A stretch of 64,000 bases of DNA from Pogostemon cablin (GCA_023678885.1 CM042970.1:4008355-4072354), one strand, 5' to 3'. Shown: positions 48,574-61,761, counted from the first letter of the stretch. Program-made: numbers and translations. Notes: generated by a model not told the origin, from the sequence alone.

Positions 48574-49019
48574 TGTAGGAATAAATCCTTTAAAACCTTA
48601 ACTCTATTATGATAAACTGAGATCAAAGCGTACCTGATCCAATGAGTCTCTAGGCGAAACACGAACTCAGGATCAATGGTTATATGACCTTCCTCAACTA
48701 AGCCCTCATAATTCCTTTATGGGGACCGTAGTAATCTCTCCCGATAGGGAGAAGGGAAGACCATGTGCGGCTTAGTATATTGGGGACCATAACCTGGGAG
48801 CCTTTATGTACTACTTGACTAGACCACCCATAATCACCTAATCATGTAGTATTGGGTATCTACTTAATAAGCCCATATCATTTATTATTATAGCCCATGG
48901 ACTTTTAACTTTAATTGGATCACTTAATTAAGTCCATAATATAATTGAATAGCTAATATAACTGCATAATAATATATTGCCCACAATTACATTATATTAG
49001 AAATTAAAAATTTCCAACA
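48574..49019 (-). repeat. 5' LTR
   Basis: It is the partner of 44614-45072. The primer-binding site starts 2 bp inside. Confidence 0.9.
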
Positions 49020-49721
49020 ATGCAACCATTGATGAATCAAATATAGGTGAGGGACAAAATCTATATTTTAATTTTTAAGGTTATGTTTGTTTTAGATTTA
49101 TTTGGAATTGCAATATCATTGAATAATAGTATATGTTTGTTTTGAATTTTTTGTAGATATATTTTAGCTTTATCTCAAATCAATATGTAATAAATGTGAG
49201 ATAAGAGCACCTTCAACGCTCATGTACAATTTCAAGGTGTCAAGATATTGTACCTCATTGTCATGTACAATTGTTATTGGGGAAGTTAGGTACAAATTCA
49301 ATAAATTCAGCTGGATACGATACTTTGTACCTAAAAAAGTAAATAAAAAATGGGCCCTACACATTTACTTTAGATTATTTTATTATGTAATTCTCATATA
49401 TTGGCCCACCTTTCATTTCAAATTTTAATCCGTTGGCACATATATGTGAATTCAATTTATTTACAGAACTCAAATTTTATTAATGAATCTAAAAAACTGC
49501 ATCAATTTATTAAACGGTCATCTTACAACGTTCATCTTTTATACTACAGATTTGAATAGGAAAAAAAGTTCAGCAATAGTGTTTACCAACGTCTCTTGAC
49601 TTTTAATTTTTTTTAATAATTAATTTTTTATCTTCTATAAATAGATAGAGAGTGTGCTTAATTTTTTTTATCATTTACAAAGTTTACCACTCCATAAATT
49701 TGCACTCTAAATATTTTCATA

Positions 49722-50896
49722 ATGGATGAAAATTCGTGGATGAATTGGTTTAATTCCAATATGAATGATAATTCATCATCACAAAATTCAAATTTTCATC
49801 CCATAAATCTAAATATCCGGCCTCAAAAATTTTCAATCTATCCAAACTCTAAAATGAATCCAATTGGTGCCCCAGAGCTCCATATTTCATGTATCCACCA
49901 GAATATTGCCAACTTCCATTCATGTCACCCTCTTCATTTAGATTTCTACATCCAAACTCAATTGGAAAGTCTTCAAACTCGTCAAGAAGTGTTAGTGCAG
50001 AAGGATGGAGCAGTGATAAAGGGTGTGAAACGCTATCTTCTGGGCAAGGTTCTCCTTATCCTCCACATTCGTCTCCACCTGATATTGAGAAAATCAATCT
50101 CGACGTGGATACAAATTCTAACGTGGAAGTATATGTTTCGCTGCCTACAAAAACATATGTTTCAAGATACACTGCTGCAGAAAATGAGCTTCTTGCACGA
50201 TGTTGGGTGAACGTGAGCGAAGATTCTATTATCGGAAATTCACAAAAGCTTGATCAAATGTGGATACGGATCACGAAAGAGTAGAACAAAAATCGACTTG
50301 TTGACACTCCACCTAGACAGTGTGAAGCTTTGAAGACGCACTACTACACAATTCAAAGAGAAGTCAATGTGTTTAATGATCTTTACAACAATCAAACTGA
50401 GATTTGAGAAAGTGGTCATAGTGATGCTGACATACTAGTGGAGGTGCTAAAATTGTGGTCAAGTACTCACAATAACAGATCTTTTAACCATCTGAGGAAG
50501 TGGAATATACTACGTACGAGTTCCAAGTGGCGTAATCAACAAGACCGTGATCACCGCGGAAAGAAGAAGACCAAAATTTCCTCTGCAAGGGCCTATACAT
50601 CATCATCAAATAATGAAGATGATGCTGAAGATCGTGTTCGTCCAATTGGGCAAAAGGAGGCAAAAAGAAAAGCCAAAGGAAAATCTAAGAATGAGTTTGA
50701 AGAGATGAAAGATATTATCAATCAAAGTATGAAGGATTGGAAAACTATTTCAAATAAAAAAGTAGAAAAAATGAGATATCTCAACAAAACAAAGGAGTAT
50801 GACGTACTCACGAGAGATACTACAGGAATGACACTGAAACAACTTCACACACATAACCACATGTGCGAGATAATTAAGAAACGATGGGGCATGTAG
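49722..50896 (+). pseudogene. PIF/Harbinger ORF1, MYB/SANT-like DNA-binding partner
   Basis: The start is MDENSWMNWFNSNMNDN. A frameshift near 49880 moves the reading to the frame with YTAAENELLARCWVNVSEDS (about 50170), the trihelix/MYB-like domain of these proteins. Stops follow near 50282 and 50405. The C-terminal part (50438-50896) is basic (RPIGQKEAKRKAKGKSKNEF) and ends in a likely helical segment. In active elements this protein helps the transposase enter the nucleus and bind the ends. Confidence 0.8.
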
Positions 50897-51237
50897 GTGT
50901 TTATCTAAAAATTTTCTTTATAAGTTGTATTTGTATGTGATCAGTATTAATTTTTATTTATTGTTGTTTAAGTAAGATGTCTAATTTTCTAATGTAATCT
51001 TGTTTTTTAATAAAATGTAATGAAATTTTTATGAAGTTATGTTAAATCAGTCGTTTTAAATAGTTGTTAAGCACTAACCGTTACAAACTATCCATTGCAA
51101 GTAGCCGTTACAAACCAGCCATTGCAAACTAGCCATTGCAAACTTTGATACATATATATAATAATGGAGTTGAGACTTCATAATTTGCACAATATTCCAT
51201 ATCTTGCTTCAGCTACTCTAAATTTTAAGTTCTTAAA

Positions 51238-52507
51238 ATGTCTACCGATCCCAACTACAACAATCCAATCGATAATGAAGACGATGATTTTTCTGGGTAT
51301 GACTCAGACGATCAAATGTTCTTCCAAATACTCCAACAACAACAAATATTGCTTCAACTTGCAGAAAGCTTTTCAAGTAGATCTAAAAGAAGAAGATATG
51401 TGGTCCGCGATCGTGAAGGGGCACACGCTCAACTTGTCAAAGATTACTTCTCTGATGATCCAACATGGAGTAGTGATATATTTCGACGATATTTTAGGAT
51501 GTGAAAAGATTTGTTCCTTCGCATAGTTGATGCTCTGGAATCTCATGACGAATATTTCAAGTGGAGGGTCGATGCAACAGGGAGAAAAGGTTTCTCACCA
51601 CTTCAGAAAATGCACTGTTGCTATCCGCCAATTAGCATATGGAGGTCCTGCTGATCATTACGATGAGTACTTACGCATTGCTGAAACAACAGCCATAGAC
51701 TGCTTGTTCAACTTTTGTCGATGTGTGATTGAATTATTTGGTGAAAGATATCTGAGAAGGCCTGATGGAGATAATTGTCGGCGATTGCTCCATATGCATG
51801 AGCAAATGCATGGTTTTTCTGGAATGTTAGGGAGCCTTGATTGTATGCATTGGGAATGGAAAAATTGTCCGGTTGCTTGAAAAGGTCAATTTACTCGAGG
51901 TGATCATGGAGTTCCGACAATAATGCTTGAAGCAGTTACATCTGCGGACTTGTGGATATGTCATGCTTTTTTTGGAGTTTCAGGTTCAAATAATGATATC
52001 AAATTGCTTAACCAATCTCATTTGTTCAATGATGTTATACAAGGAAAAGCACCACAGATTAATTTTACAGTGAATCACAAACAATATACGGGAGGATATT
52101 ACCTCACAGATGAGATCTACCCAGAGTGGGTAACTTTTGTCAAGAGTTTTCAGTGTCCTCTTGATCGCAAAAGAAAGAAATTTAAAGAAATGCAAGAGGA
52201 AGAGAGAAAGGATGTCGAGAGCGCATTTGGTGTTTTCCAATCTCGTTGGGCGATTATCAGAGGTCCAGGTAGGTTTTGTTACCAAAGTAACTTAAAAGAT
52301 ATTATGTATGCTTGTATCATTTTACATAACATGATAGTAGAGAATGAAGGGGATATGATAACTGATTGGTCTAAGGAGCTCAACCACGACGATGATAATA
52401 ATGCTCCACTAGTTCTTCAAGGTCCAGTCGGCGGATTCAGAGAGTACCTCAAGAGAGATTCAGCATTACGAGATAAAGAAAACATCATCACCTACGCGCC
52501 GATTTAG
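51238..52507 (+). pseudogene. PIF/Harbinger DDE transposase
   Basis: The N-terminal frame starts MSTDPNYNNPIDNEDDD and runs to a TGA at 51502. Reading continues in the same frame, shifts by one base at about 51609, and then meets a second TGA at 51878. The rest is open to 52507. Catalytic residues remain visible: Asp in GSLDCMHW (about 51840), Asp in YYLTDEIYPEW (about 52105), and Glu in RKDVESAFGVFQSRWAIIRG (about 52215). Gly next to the second Asp, common in relatives, is Glu here. Length suits a plant Harbinger transposase of about 420 residues. Confidence 0.88.
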
Positions 52508-52931
52508 TTGATCACATATGGGAAAGATTCGGCAATTTGTGGTTTAATTTTGAAAATTTGAGAATTTATTTATTTTTATCTTAAATTATTTCGTCTAATC
52601 AATAAAAAAAATTATTAAAGAAAATTAATTGCTATTCAAATAAAAGTCTTTAAATATTATTTTAATTTATTATAAAAAAAATTAGTTTAAAATTTGATTT
52701 TAATTAAATTAATTAAATATAAATAAAAATTAATGAACTTTTTCATAAAATAAAATTTAGATAAAAAAAATTAATAAATTAATAATGTGTATAAATTATA
52801 TTTGATGGTGAAACCCTCAAATAGTATTAATTATACCTGAAATGATTGAGGAGGTATATGCACAAATTTAAAGAAGATGTGGTAATGATGTGATAAAATT
52901 TGTATGGGATACACAACTGGTGATGCCCTAA

Positions 52932-53622
52932 GAAATGAAGAGAGAGAGAGGACGGATAGTGTATAAAAGGGGGTGAGTCAAAGGTTAATAGGATTTTAAG
53001 GAGAGAGAGAGCAAGATAGGGGTAGAGATGAGGATGCGGGTAGAGATGTCGGAGTATAAGTATCGGGTTGGATAAAAATTGATCTGCAACTTAAAAACCT
53101 GTACATATTCAATTGCAATCATCATCAAACTTATCTCGAGCTTAGGCTCCACCCATTAAATTTAATAAACAATCTAAATCTAAAAAAATTAACAGAGAGC
53201 ATCAAACAAATATTGGAGAATTTCCATGGCTTCGCGAAGCCAACAAAGAATCAACCACCAGTGAGCCTGCCCAAGGCTGAACCCAAAATAATAACAATAA
53301 TTATTTAAATAATTTAATTCAATATCTCTAGAACATCAATAAAAAAATTCAACCAGACCAGCTCTAAACTCTAAAATATAATTAACTATGAAGTACTAAT
53401 AACAATAACAAATAAATAAATGCAACTGAAACAATAGCCATTTATAGAGCTGCAGTAACCAGTATGGTCATTATTAAACATTATCAAAAATAGAGAGACA
53501 GAGTGTTATAGTAATAAGCTGCTAAGTTGGCGAAATACCCCCCTCATTAACACTGTCAAAGCCCAGAAGAGCATCATATATTTGCACAATTAGCTAAAAG
53601 AAGGAAGCTATAGAAAAGCATG
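52932..53622. other. Intergenic DNA and COI1 3' region
   Basis: Purine-rich GAGAGA stretches lie at 52940-53010. The last 150-200 bp should be the COI1 3' UTR (minus strand). No gene. Confidence 0.5.
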
Positions 53623-56600
53623 CTACTTCGGGCTCAGAGGAATGACTGTAACAGGACAATCGGTTCTTCGTCCGGCAAGGGAATAGTAGGCGAGTATGTG
53701 GCCCGGGTCCTCAATAACTGCTAGTCGTTGCCTCACTGCATCGAGATAAACATGATGTGTAGCAGGGATCAGCTCGATGTTCCAGTGTGGCCTCACCATA
53801 GCTTCGAGCTCTTCACCATGTAATCCAGATGCATGATACCCTTGCACCCACAAGTACCTTAGAGAAGGCAACTGTACAGCAGCCTTAGCTAGGCCACGTT
53901 CACTGAAAGAACAGCCCCTGATTTCCAACTTTTGGAGGCTAGGGCACCCTTTCGACAACTCTATAAGACCTTCGTCGGAGTCCCCTACATAACCAAGAAG
54001 CATCCATCTCACTTTTGGACTATGTTGCCCCACATAACCAAGGCCAACGTTTGTGAGTCCCCCTGGGCGGAGATACAGAGCAAACCTCTCGAGTTTGGTG
54101 CATCCCAATAAAAGAGAACGAACTCCATTGTCAAGAGGTAAATCAGTTATTGTTTCTTCTCTATCAAGTAAGACTAACCGAAAGTCATTTAGGTTTTTTG
54201 AGTATGTGCCAATGCATTCCAAGGCTGCATTTGTAATATCGGACACATATACAGCTAAGTATTCAAGCTCAAGGCATCCTTGAGCCAAAGCAATCAAGCC
54301 TCTCTGTGAAACCATGCCTTCTATGTCCTCTAGGTCCTGCTCATCAGCTCCCCGCTCTATCCGTACCCTTGTTATGCCTTTACAAAACTGAGCAACAACC
54401 ACCAATCCCCTATCTCCAATAACATTTCTTGCCTATTACACAAAGTAAAGTCACGGAAATCAGCATATTGGATGATTTCAATGAGGGTAAAAGCACACTA
54501 AAGTATCTATGGATATTTTCTTAACTGGAAAGACCAGAATTAGACCGCAAATCCATTCCTCAAATTAACCAAAAAAAAAAAAGAAAGAAAATTTAATATT
54601 GAACTAACAAGATCAATGCCAAAAGAATGGATTTAAGAACGGAATAGATTATCTATTTTAAAATACGAGTGAAGCTGTTAAGAGTATTATGGAGAGAAAT
54701 AAGAACTGTCATCATGACTGTTACAATTTGAGTAAAATCTCTAGACTGTAGCACCAAATTTCACCTCAAAAGCAAAGATAAAGCAGCCAATAGGCTTCTG
54801 TTTAAACTCAAGGAGAAACCTGCAACATATTACTATACTAGGCTCGGTGATTTGTTATCCACTTATTTAAGTTAGTGTTATATTGCCATATATGGCATAA
54901 TTTTGTTAAGAAATTTCAGGATCATCTATTATTCATGAGAATAATCTGTAAATGAATAAGGATGGTAGAACTTGATTGATAAGACAGCTCTACAGTCCTA
55001 AAAGCGACACAAGATTGATTGAATATCATCAAATAGTCCACCGTAGGATTAGGAGATTGTCTTCTAAATGCTACGGCTATGCCACGAATGGTGTCAGGTA
55101 TAATATAGTTGCACATATAAATGTACATACATGTAGTCGTGTATTAAATCTTAATCAGATAATTTGCCGAACATGATTCACCAGGTGTAATATTGACAAA
55201 ACTTTGGGAGATATATGTGAATCTTTGCAGCACAGAACTTACCTAGTGACCACTAAATGCTGCCAAGATCTAACTAGATAAATGGAATATTTAAGCATGT
55301 CGAAGACATTTATAAATGTGTTAACTTGACAAAAATTGTAAACTAGGCCAAGAAAAAAAGTTTAACAATAGGCCCTTCCGTTGAATCAGATCAAACAAGA
55401 CATCAAGCACATAAATACTTTCACTTAGACACAGGAATGACATATCCATGATCAGAAAAGGTTAAGCTAAGACCACATAAATTTTACCTCAAGAACTTTC
55501 AAGTTCGGACATTTTTGTAGTAATTGACAATGGCCTTCAGTGTCCAGCATAGCATAAAGGAGATCAAGTTTTTTAAGTTTCGAAGCAATGGGATAGATAA
55601 TTGGCATTTCTACTCTTCCCAAAAAAGTAAGTCCCAACTGGCTCAACTTTGGTGGGAACAAAACAGAGCTGTACCTTTCCAATTGCTGCTCAGCAGAAAC
55701 AGCTTCACCAATATATGCAAAAGGCTCAGAAATAGAGCCCCCAGCAAACTCTTCCAACGAAGTTGCTGCTTGGAAAAACTCAATTAGCTTTGAAATATCA
55801 CAATCACTGATCTTCAATGAGGTCAAAGATGGCCATCTTCTAGCTAGCAATATAATGTCTTCAGATCTAACGCTCTTGATATCAGTCATGTAAAAGTTCA
55901 GATTTTCGAGAACACTATTATTTGCAGCAAGCTGATGAAGCCATTCTCCATCATGCTCAGTTATAACACTCTCTTCCATAAACAAAGTTCTCAAATTCCT
56001 AAAAATGCAAAATATTTAGTTTAGGAAACACAAAATCTAACATATGAAAAGATCAAGTTTTATATTCTTAAACTGAAGACACATAAAAACATTCTTGGAC
56101 CCGTGTATAATACAAGAACTCACTAGATGCAGGAGTTACACATATAGATTAACCAATATAATTCCCTAGTCAATGTAAACATGCAACCTTTTCTTAAGCC
56201 AATTATTAAACCATACCACCATACTTTTTAACAGGTTGTCTAGAAAAATTGGCCAAGTGCCCTGCTACTTCATAAAAGAACATATATTGCAAATACACTG
56301 AGATAAACCATAAATATTTCGACACTGTAAAATGTTTAAAAGAACAATAGTATACACATCATTCCAGTTGCCACATTGTCCATGGCGTTGCAAATGACTT
56401 CTATGAGAAGAAATGGATCCCAAATGTGATGCTTAGTCATATAATATAATAATTCAAAATAAAGTAATAGTATATGCATTATGCAAGACTTGAAATTTTG
56501 TAATTCTATTATTATATCAGTACAGACTTTCTGAATCTCAGAGTGTACCAATCTATTGACTATGTTTCAAAATTCCACGGAGATCCAGACGATGGTAAGA

Positions 56601-58686
56601 TCCTGGCCTTAGTCATTTTCTCAAGACCACAATAAAACTGTTCTTCTGTACGATGTAACCAGTCATTTCAGGAACAAATTGCCACAAGTTTAATGCCATT
56701 ATGTGCATTGGTTTGACAATGATACTGAAGGTTAGATTGACACGTCACACATTATGTTTAAAGTAAGCAAAAAAAACTTATCATCCATACTCTTGAGTAG
56801 GTTCAACTCTACTCCATAATTATGAATACGTGAAAATTATATTAAGGAAAATAAAAAAGAAAAGAGTAATCACAACACTTCAGTGAGCTTGTGCATTTGC
56901 ATCCAAAATGGATCTTTGTTAGGGAACAATTTTCATATTTAAGACAAAAAAACAACAACCAGGTAAAGCGACAGCTAAGTTATTTTCAACCGTTAATTGT
57001 TCAGCAACTTTAAGTCATTTTGATTTCAACAGCATTTTGAATAACTAACAACAATAACAAGTCACACCTAAAAAAATGATAGAGACAATTTATAGTTAGG
57101 TTCAGGTTAACAAATAGACAAATCAGCTTTCTTCAAATATACAATATTATTGCAGAAGCATATAGTAATTGAAATTTTTAAAGCAAATGCAATGACACAA
57201 AAGACAATTTAAGTTTTATACATTTAAGAGTATACTAAAAATAGAAATTTAACTTAAAAATAAACATAAAGCATCCCAATTCCCAAGGGAAACATATTAG
57301 TGGCACCTGCACAAACACTCTGTTACATGAAGCAATCACGGTAAACTCAAAAATAATGCTCCCCCTTTCCCATTTGTACTACACACTTGTTTTTTTTACC
57401 AATATTTAAAAAATGACTTATTTTTATTTACTTTATTGAATTTTAGGATAGTTTTCAATTAAAACATACTAAATTATAAAGCAGATTACATGTGTACACG
57501 ATTGTAATTTAGAAATTATTTTGTACTTTAGCAATTTTGATATTTAAGTGTAAAGTTAAAATGTTGTTTGACATTTCATTTTTTGGTGTGAACATAGTTA
57601 TTTCAGATAAAGAAAGGAAATTGTGCCCCCAGGGCATAGCTCAAGTGGTAGAGGGAGGGTGGGAAGACCCTCTAACTGAACTTGGTTGCTGCAGGGTGGG
57701 GGTTCGAATCCGGCCTTGGCATGGATTTGGCCCCTTGCAAGCACAAGTTAAACAGTGAGCTCTCTCTATAAGCCACTTGAGGCACATCCTGCGATTTACC
57801 TCCTCCACCAATCCCCATGGCAGGGGCGGTGGGGGCCCTAATGGTGGGTACACCATAAGAAAGGAAATTGTGCATGTACTACCAGAAGAACGAGAATCAC
57901 ATGTGTATGGGAGGAAGGAGTAATAATAAAACGAAGACATGACAATTTGTTTGCAAAGAACAACATGATTAACTTCAACCTGGAGAATTTGGTATAAATA
58001 TATGCCTCTGAGATAAACAAAGGAAACAAAACCGGCAATTTATAGGAAAAAAATAAAAAAGAATAAGAAGAAAGAAGACAAAAATCTCAACACAAGCAAA
58101 ATTACAGGATGGAATTAGAATTCCAGAATACGAATGTTGGCAGAAATTAAACCTAAGGAAGGGAGGGATGGTTAACGGTTTACCTGCATAGGCGTCCAAT
58201 ATGCAACAATCCATGCGTACTGAAACCAGAACACTTATCGAGCTTCAACACTTCCAGAACCTTCCCCGCTGCTGACGTGGCAAACATCTCGAGATCCGGA
58301 TCCGACACAATCATCCTCCTGAAATGGAGCGCCTTCATCCTCCCGAAACACGTGCTCACTTCCCTCACCCACGGCGTAACATAGCCGCCCCAATCCTCGC
58401 CGATCAGGTTAAACATGGCGGCGCGTGGCTTGCCCTTAAGCTTGAGCGACTCCAATTGGGGGAATCGGCGGGACAGCTGCTGCGGCGTGGCGGTATAGCA
58501 GAGCGCAATTGTGACGTGCTTGCGCGTGATGGCGTCAATTGCGTACCACTTCTTGCACACCAGCGACACCGCGGCACGGTCACGCGCCCCCTGCACGTAC
58601 GGTATGACGCAGTCCCATAGGGCTTCGTCCGCCCCACTGGTACTGCTAGTTGCCATTCTAGGACTTTGAGTACTCTCCAGATTCAT
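53623..58686 (-). CDS. COI1: COI1, jasmonate receptor F-box protein, three exons
   Basis: Exons on the minus strand are 58184-58686, 55488-55998 and 53623-54432 (503, 511 and 810 nt), giving 607 residues. Introns of 2185 and 1055 bp are GT-AG. The protein is the substrate receptor of an SCF ubiquitin ligase that binds JAZ repressors with jasmonoyl-isoleucine, starting jasmonate responses in the nucleus. An N-terminal F-box (about 21-60) precedes leucine-rich repeats to the C-terminus. By alignment to Arabidopsis numbering, pocket residues are kept: Arg88 (R85), Arg362 (R348), Tyr400 (Y386), Arg423 (R409), Tyr458 (Y444), Arg510 (R496). The three-exon structure matches the known gene. The start at 58686 (MNLESTQSPRM) is preferred; Met at 58656 is the alternative. 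The upstream frame is open but has no ATG. Intron 1 carries a SINE. Length is slightly above the Arabidopsis protein. Confidence 0.97.
57627..57856 (+). mobile_element. tRNA-derived SINE in COI1 intron 1
   Basis: A 17-bp perfect target duplication (AAGAAAGGAAATTGTGC) lies at 57610-57626 and 57857-57873. The A box (TAGCTCAAGTGG, 57637-57648) and B box (GGTTCGAATCC, 57701-57711) are spaced as in tRNA genes. The body is not a folded tRNA, and the tail ends GGGTACACC. It is inserted antisense to COI1. Confidence 0.92.
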
Positions 58687-59510
58687 GTGGTGTGCATGAG
58701 TGAGTTCAGAAGGGATAAAGGCTGGGTGATTAGACGCAAAAGAAGTAATTGGGCAGTGGAGATGGAAGGTTGGGAAAAAGTAGAGAGAGAGGGACTGGAG
58801 CGGCAAGTGGGATGATGAAAGAAAATGGACCAGAAATTGAGTAAAGGGGAAGATAAAAAGAGAGAAGAGAGAGAGAGAGAGTGTGTAATCAATGGAGAGA
58901 GTTTTTAATGAACGTATTGTGTCCACTCCCACCGTCCCACGTGATCTGAATGATCGTTAATCGACGACCGTCACTATTCTTCGGGTCGTTATGACCCGAC
59001 CTTGTAAAAAAACAGGTATATTCAAATTTTTGTGGTAAAAAAAACAGTGATTGATAAAGATTTGTATCCATATTTACATCCAGATTTTTAAAAGAATCAT
59101 GTATCAATCAATTTAAGATATGGAGTAATTAGTTTTGGGCTTTAGAGTGATATATATATTTTTGGAAATCTTATCCGGCTCGGATTCTTTGTGGTACATC
59201 ATTTTCTGTGCCGCACAATTAGATGGACGACAAGTAGGAGAAGAAACTATACTTAAACTTTAAACCCTAGGTGCAATGGTTGGATTTATTTTCTCCTCTT
59301 ACGTGTCAATCACTTGACGATGACACGGAAGATAATATACAAAAATAGCGCACAAGATTCGATGTGATTTTTTACCTAAATCATATGTGGTTGGATTTAT
59401 TTTCTTCTCTTATTTAACGTGTGACACAAAAAATAATGCAATAAAATAGCACAGATCCAATGTGATTTTTTACGTACATCATAGACTACCATCTTATACA
59501 CATTATTCAC
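58687..59510. other. COI1 leader/promoter region and intergenic DNA
   Basis: On the minus strand the 240 bp before the COI1 ATG is pyrimidine-rich with a (CT)n run at 58861-58887, as often seen in plant leaders. No sure TATA box was found. Beyond 58960 there is no recognisable feature; a TTATTTTCTCCTCTTA-like repeat occurs near 59288 and 59398. Confidence 0.5.
58861..58887 (-). repeat. (GA/CT)n microsatellite in the COI1 leader
   Basis: An AGAGAAGAGAGAGAGAGAGA tract reads as CT repeats on the COI1 strand, about 180 bp before its ATG. Such tracts can act in transcription or in the 5' UTR; no role is shown here. Confidence 0.85.
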
Positions 59511-59740
59511 TACTCTCTCCGTCCCGCACCAAGGGTGTATTTTGCTTTTTTGCACGTAGATTAAGAAGTATTATTATTTAATGTGTATTGGGTATTTGTA
59601 TTAGTGGGAGTGTGGACCCCATGTTTTAATTGTATTAGTGGGTGAGTGTAGGACTCATATGTATAAAAAAGGAAAGAGAACCCTTTATGTGGGACAACCA
59701 AAATTGAAAAAAGAGACCCCGGTGCGGGACGGAGGGAGTA
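59511..59740. mobile_element. Stowaway-type MITE
   Basis: TACTCTCTCCGTCCCGCACC at the left and GGTGCGGGACGGAGGGAGTA at the right form well-kept inverted ends, 230 bp. Confidence 0.9.
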
Positions 59741-61761
59741 TTCTTATCGATTTGACATAAATTTAAATTTTACTTTTACATATTGATTGATTTGATATTA
59801 AAAATCAACTCTACTTAATCTCAAAATTAATATTATTTGTTAAATTATTAAATTAAATACACTCAATTTTAATCTAACTTTTTATTCTTACTAAACTCCA
59901 AAACAAACCATAAACATTAACTCCAAACAAACCATTCAATGTTTAAGATCTTTAAAGTTATAGGAATTCTTACTTTAACTCCAGAACAAACTATAAACCT
60001 TAACTCCGAAACAAGTCATCCAAGGTTTAGGATCTTTAAAGTTTTAGGAGTTAGAGTTACACTTTTTTTTTAATGGATTGATTTTTTTAATTTACGTTTA
60101 AGGGTAAAATTATTCATTTGTCTTATTTAAGTATTGTGATTATTAAATCTTGAAACAACCCAAAATAAAAAATATGTTAACTTCTGTAAACGGACGAAGT
60201 ACATGCTTTTTTTACTCGAGTGTGTGATTGATTCAATTTTTATTTTTATTTTTAACAAGAGGAGACAAGTGATTGATTCAATTTTAATTGGTTGAAAATC
60301 GATAAATTCCAACTTATTTCTACAATTTTCTGTGTATGGGAAAAAAATCTTTTAATGATTCTTTTATAAATTAATAAGAAAAATATGAATATGGCAGTAT
60401 TGAATTATTCGATCAAACAAACTACAAACGAAATAATTGAAATGAGAGATGAAATCCGTATTGTTCGATTTGTGGGCTTTTTGGATGTGGCTCAGTTATT
60501 CTTTCTTGCTAATTTAATAAAAGTAGAGAAGTATATACATGTAATAATTATAAGAAAAGATTATGGGTAATTACAGAATAAGAAAAAAATGAATTTTTTT
60601 TATAACAAATATAAACTTAAAAAAGCAAATGTAATCATTAATGGATGTATATCATCGTGACACTTGGACCGAACGAAATGAAAGGGTAGAATGTTGTTTA
60701 CTAGGTTCCAGCTGGGCAAATCGGAGGTTGGCACTTTAAGGACATCTGCAATTCAACATCATGGCTCGAGTGGATCTAGTTGTGTTACAAGAGCAAGTTC
60801 TACTTCTATTTGGCTCCTAATAATGCAATCTTAAAATGACCTCGATAACAGCGTACCCATGTTGACTGTTGAGTGTGATTTGAACCCTACATCGTTTTAG
60901 ACCACATCAAACTGTTCATCACAACCACATATAACAACATCAATGCAAATGGTGAGAAGTGAGCACAAAATATTTTATGCACTTATATTTTTTGTCCGGT
61001 GATGTTGGCTTTAAGTAACAATAAATTTACGACTCAAAAAACCAATCAAACAAGTAAAATGGTGGAATGAAGACTCCCTTTTATTGATGTTGAGCGAAAG
61101 CTCTTGATGTTCATACACACAAATTCTCAACCCCTATTGAAGTGGATGAAGTAGTAAGAAAGCCAAAAAATCCCTCCACAATTCATAAAATAAGCTATAT
61201 ATACCTATCACTTGTCCCAGGAGTAGATTTAGAGTTTTGTAAATTCTTTGATCAAATAGAGAGATTTCAAGGGTCTTAACTAAATAAATTTAATTATGGA
61301 AGTGGTCTCATCTCCTTTAAAGAATTCCTATTGGTTGAGAGGGTATCAAATTTGTGGTGTAACTAATCTTTGATTTCTTATTCATTATTATTATTATTAT
61401 TATTTTTATTTAGTATGTTGAACCATTGTTAGGTCAGCGGAGTTTTTCCTCGACTGAGCCTAACATTTGCAAGGTCGGCTCAACTCGAGGCACTCATTAT
61501 TGCTAAAATGGGGCAATTTTTTTTAATAATGTTTTTCCAGCAATTAATTAACACATAGTATATCTTCAAACTACCATCTAAAATGTCTTCTTTACTTTAT
61601 ACAAATGAGTTTTTTCTATTTCTTTTTTTTTTTTGTAAAATTTCATAATATCATATAGACTTAGTAAAATTTTTTATAATTCATTTTTTAAAATGCACAA
61701 AGTGAGGAAAATACTTTTGAATTGGTTTAAAAGATCGAGTTATTAAACATGGGTAACGACT
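59741..61761. other. AT-rich intergenic DNA
   Basis: No gene seen. There is a partial direct repeat (ACTCCAAAACAAACCATAAAC near 59895 and ACTCCAGAACAAACTATAAAC near 59980). Positions 60640-61140 are less AT-rich but without a readable domain. Confidence 0.4.

Larger units (their letters stand above)
44614..49019 (-). mobile_element. LTR retrotransposon with similar LTRs and a dead interior (Copia-derived)
   Basis: LTRs at 44614-45072 (459 bp) and 48574-49019 (446 bp) share TGTAGGAATAAATCC...TTTCCAACA and are flanked by ATGCA (44609-44613 and 49020-49024). The minus-strand primer-binding site TGGTATCAGAGC (48560-48571), complementary to initiator Met tRNA, fixes orientation. A purine tract (minus AAGTGGGAGAT) abuts the left LTR. 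The 3.5-kb interior has no ORF above 60 codons on either strand. A trace of Copia RT (MDVK, minus strand, 46401-46412) shows its origin. Confidence 0.9.
49205..52928 (+). mobile_element. PIF/Harbinger transposon, full-length but inactive
   Basis: TAA at 49202-49204 and 52929-52931 is the 3-bp target duplication expected for this superfamily. Imperfect terminal inverted repeats begin GAGCACCTTCAAC and, reverse-complemented at the right, GGGCATCACCAGT. Inside are the two usual genes in the same direction: a MYB/SANT-like partner and a DDE transposase, both broken. Confidence 0.8.

Noticed and set aside
57637..57711. A tRNA gene with clear A and B boxes.
   Set aside because: The boxes belong to a SINE: the body extends about 230 bp, is flanked by a 17-bp duplication, and the region does not pair as a tRNA acceptor stem.
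58687..58932. N-terminal extension of COI1 (open frame upstream of the chosen start).
   Set aside because: The extension has no ATG start in frame. It encodes a Ser/Leu/Phe-rich stretch typical of a translated pyrimidine-rich leader.
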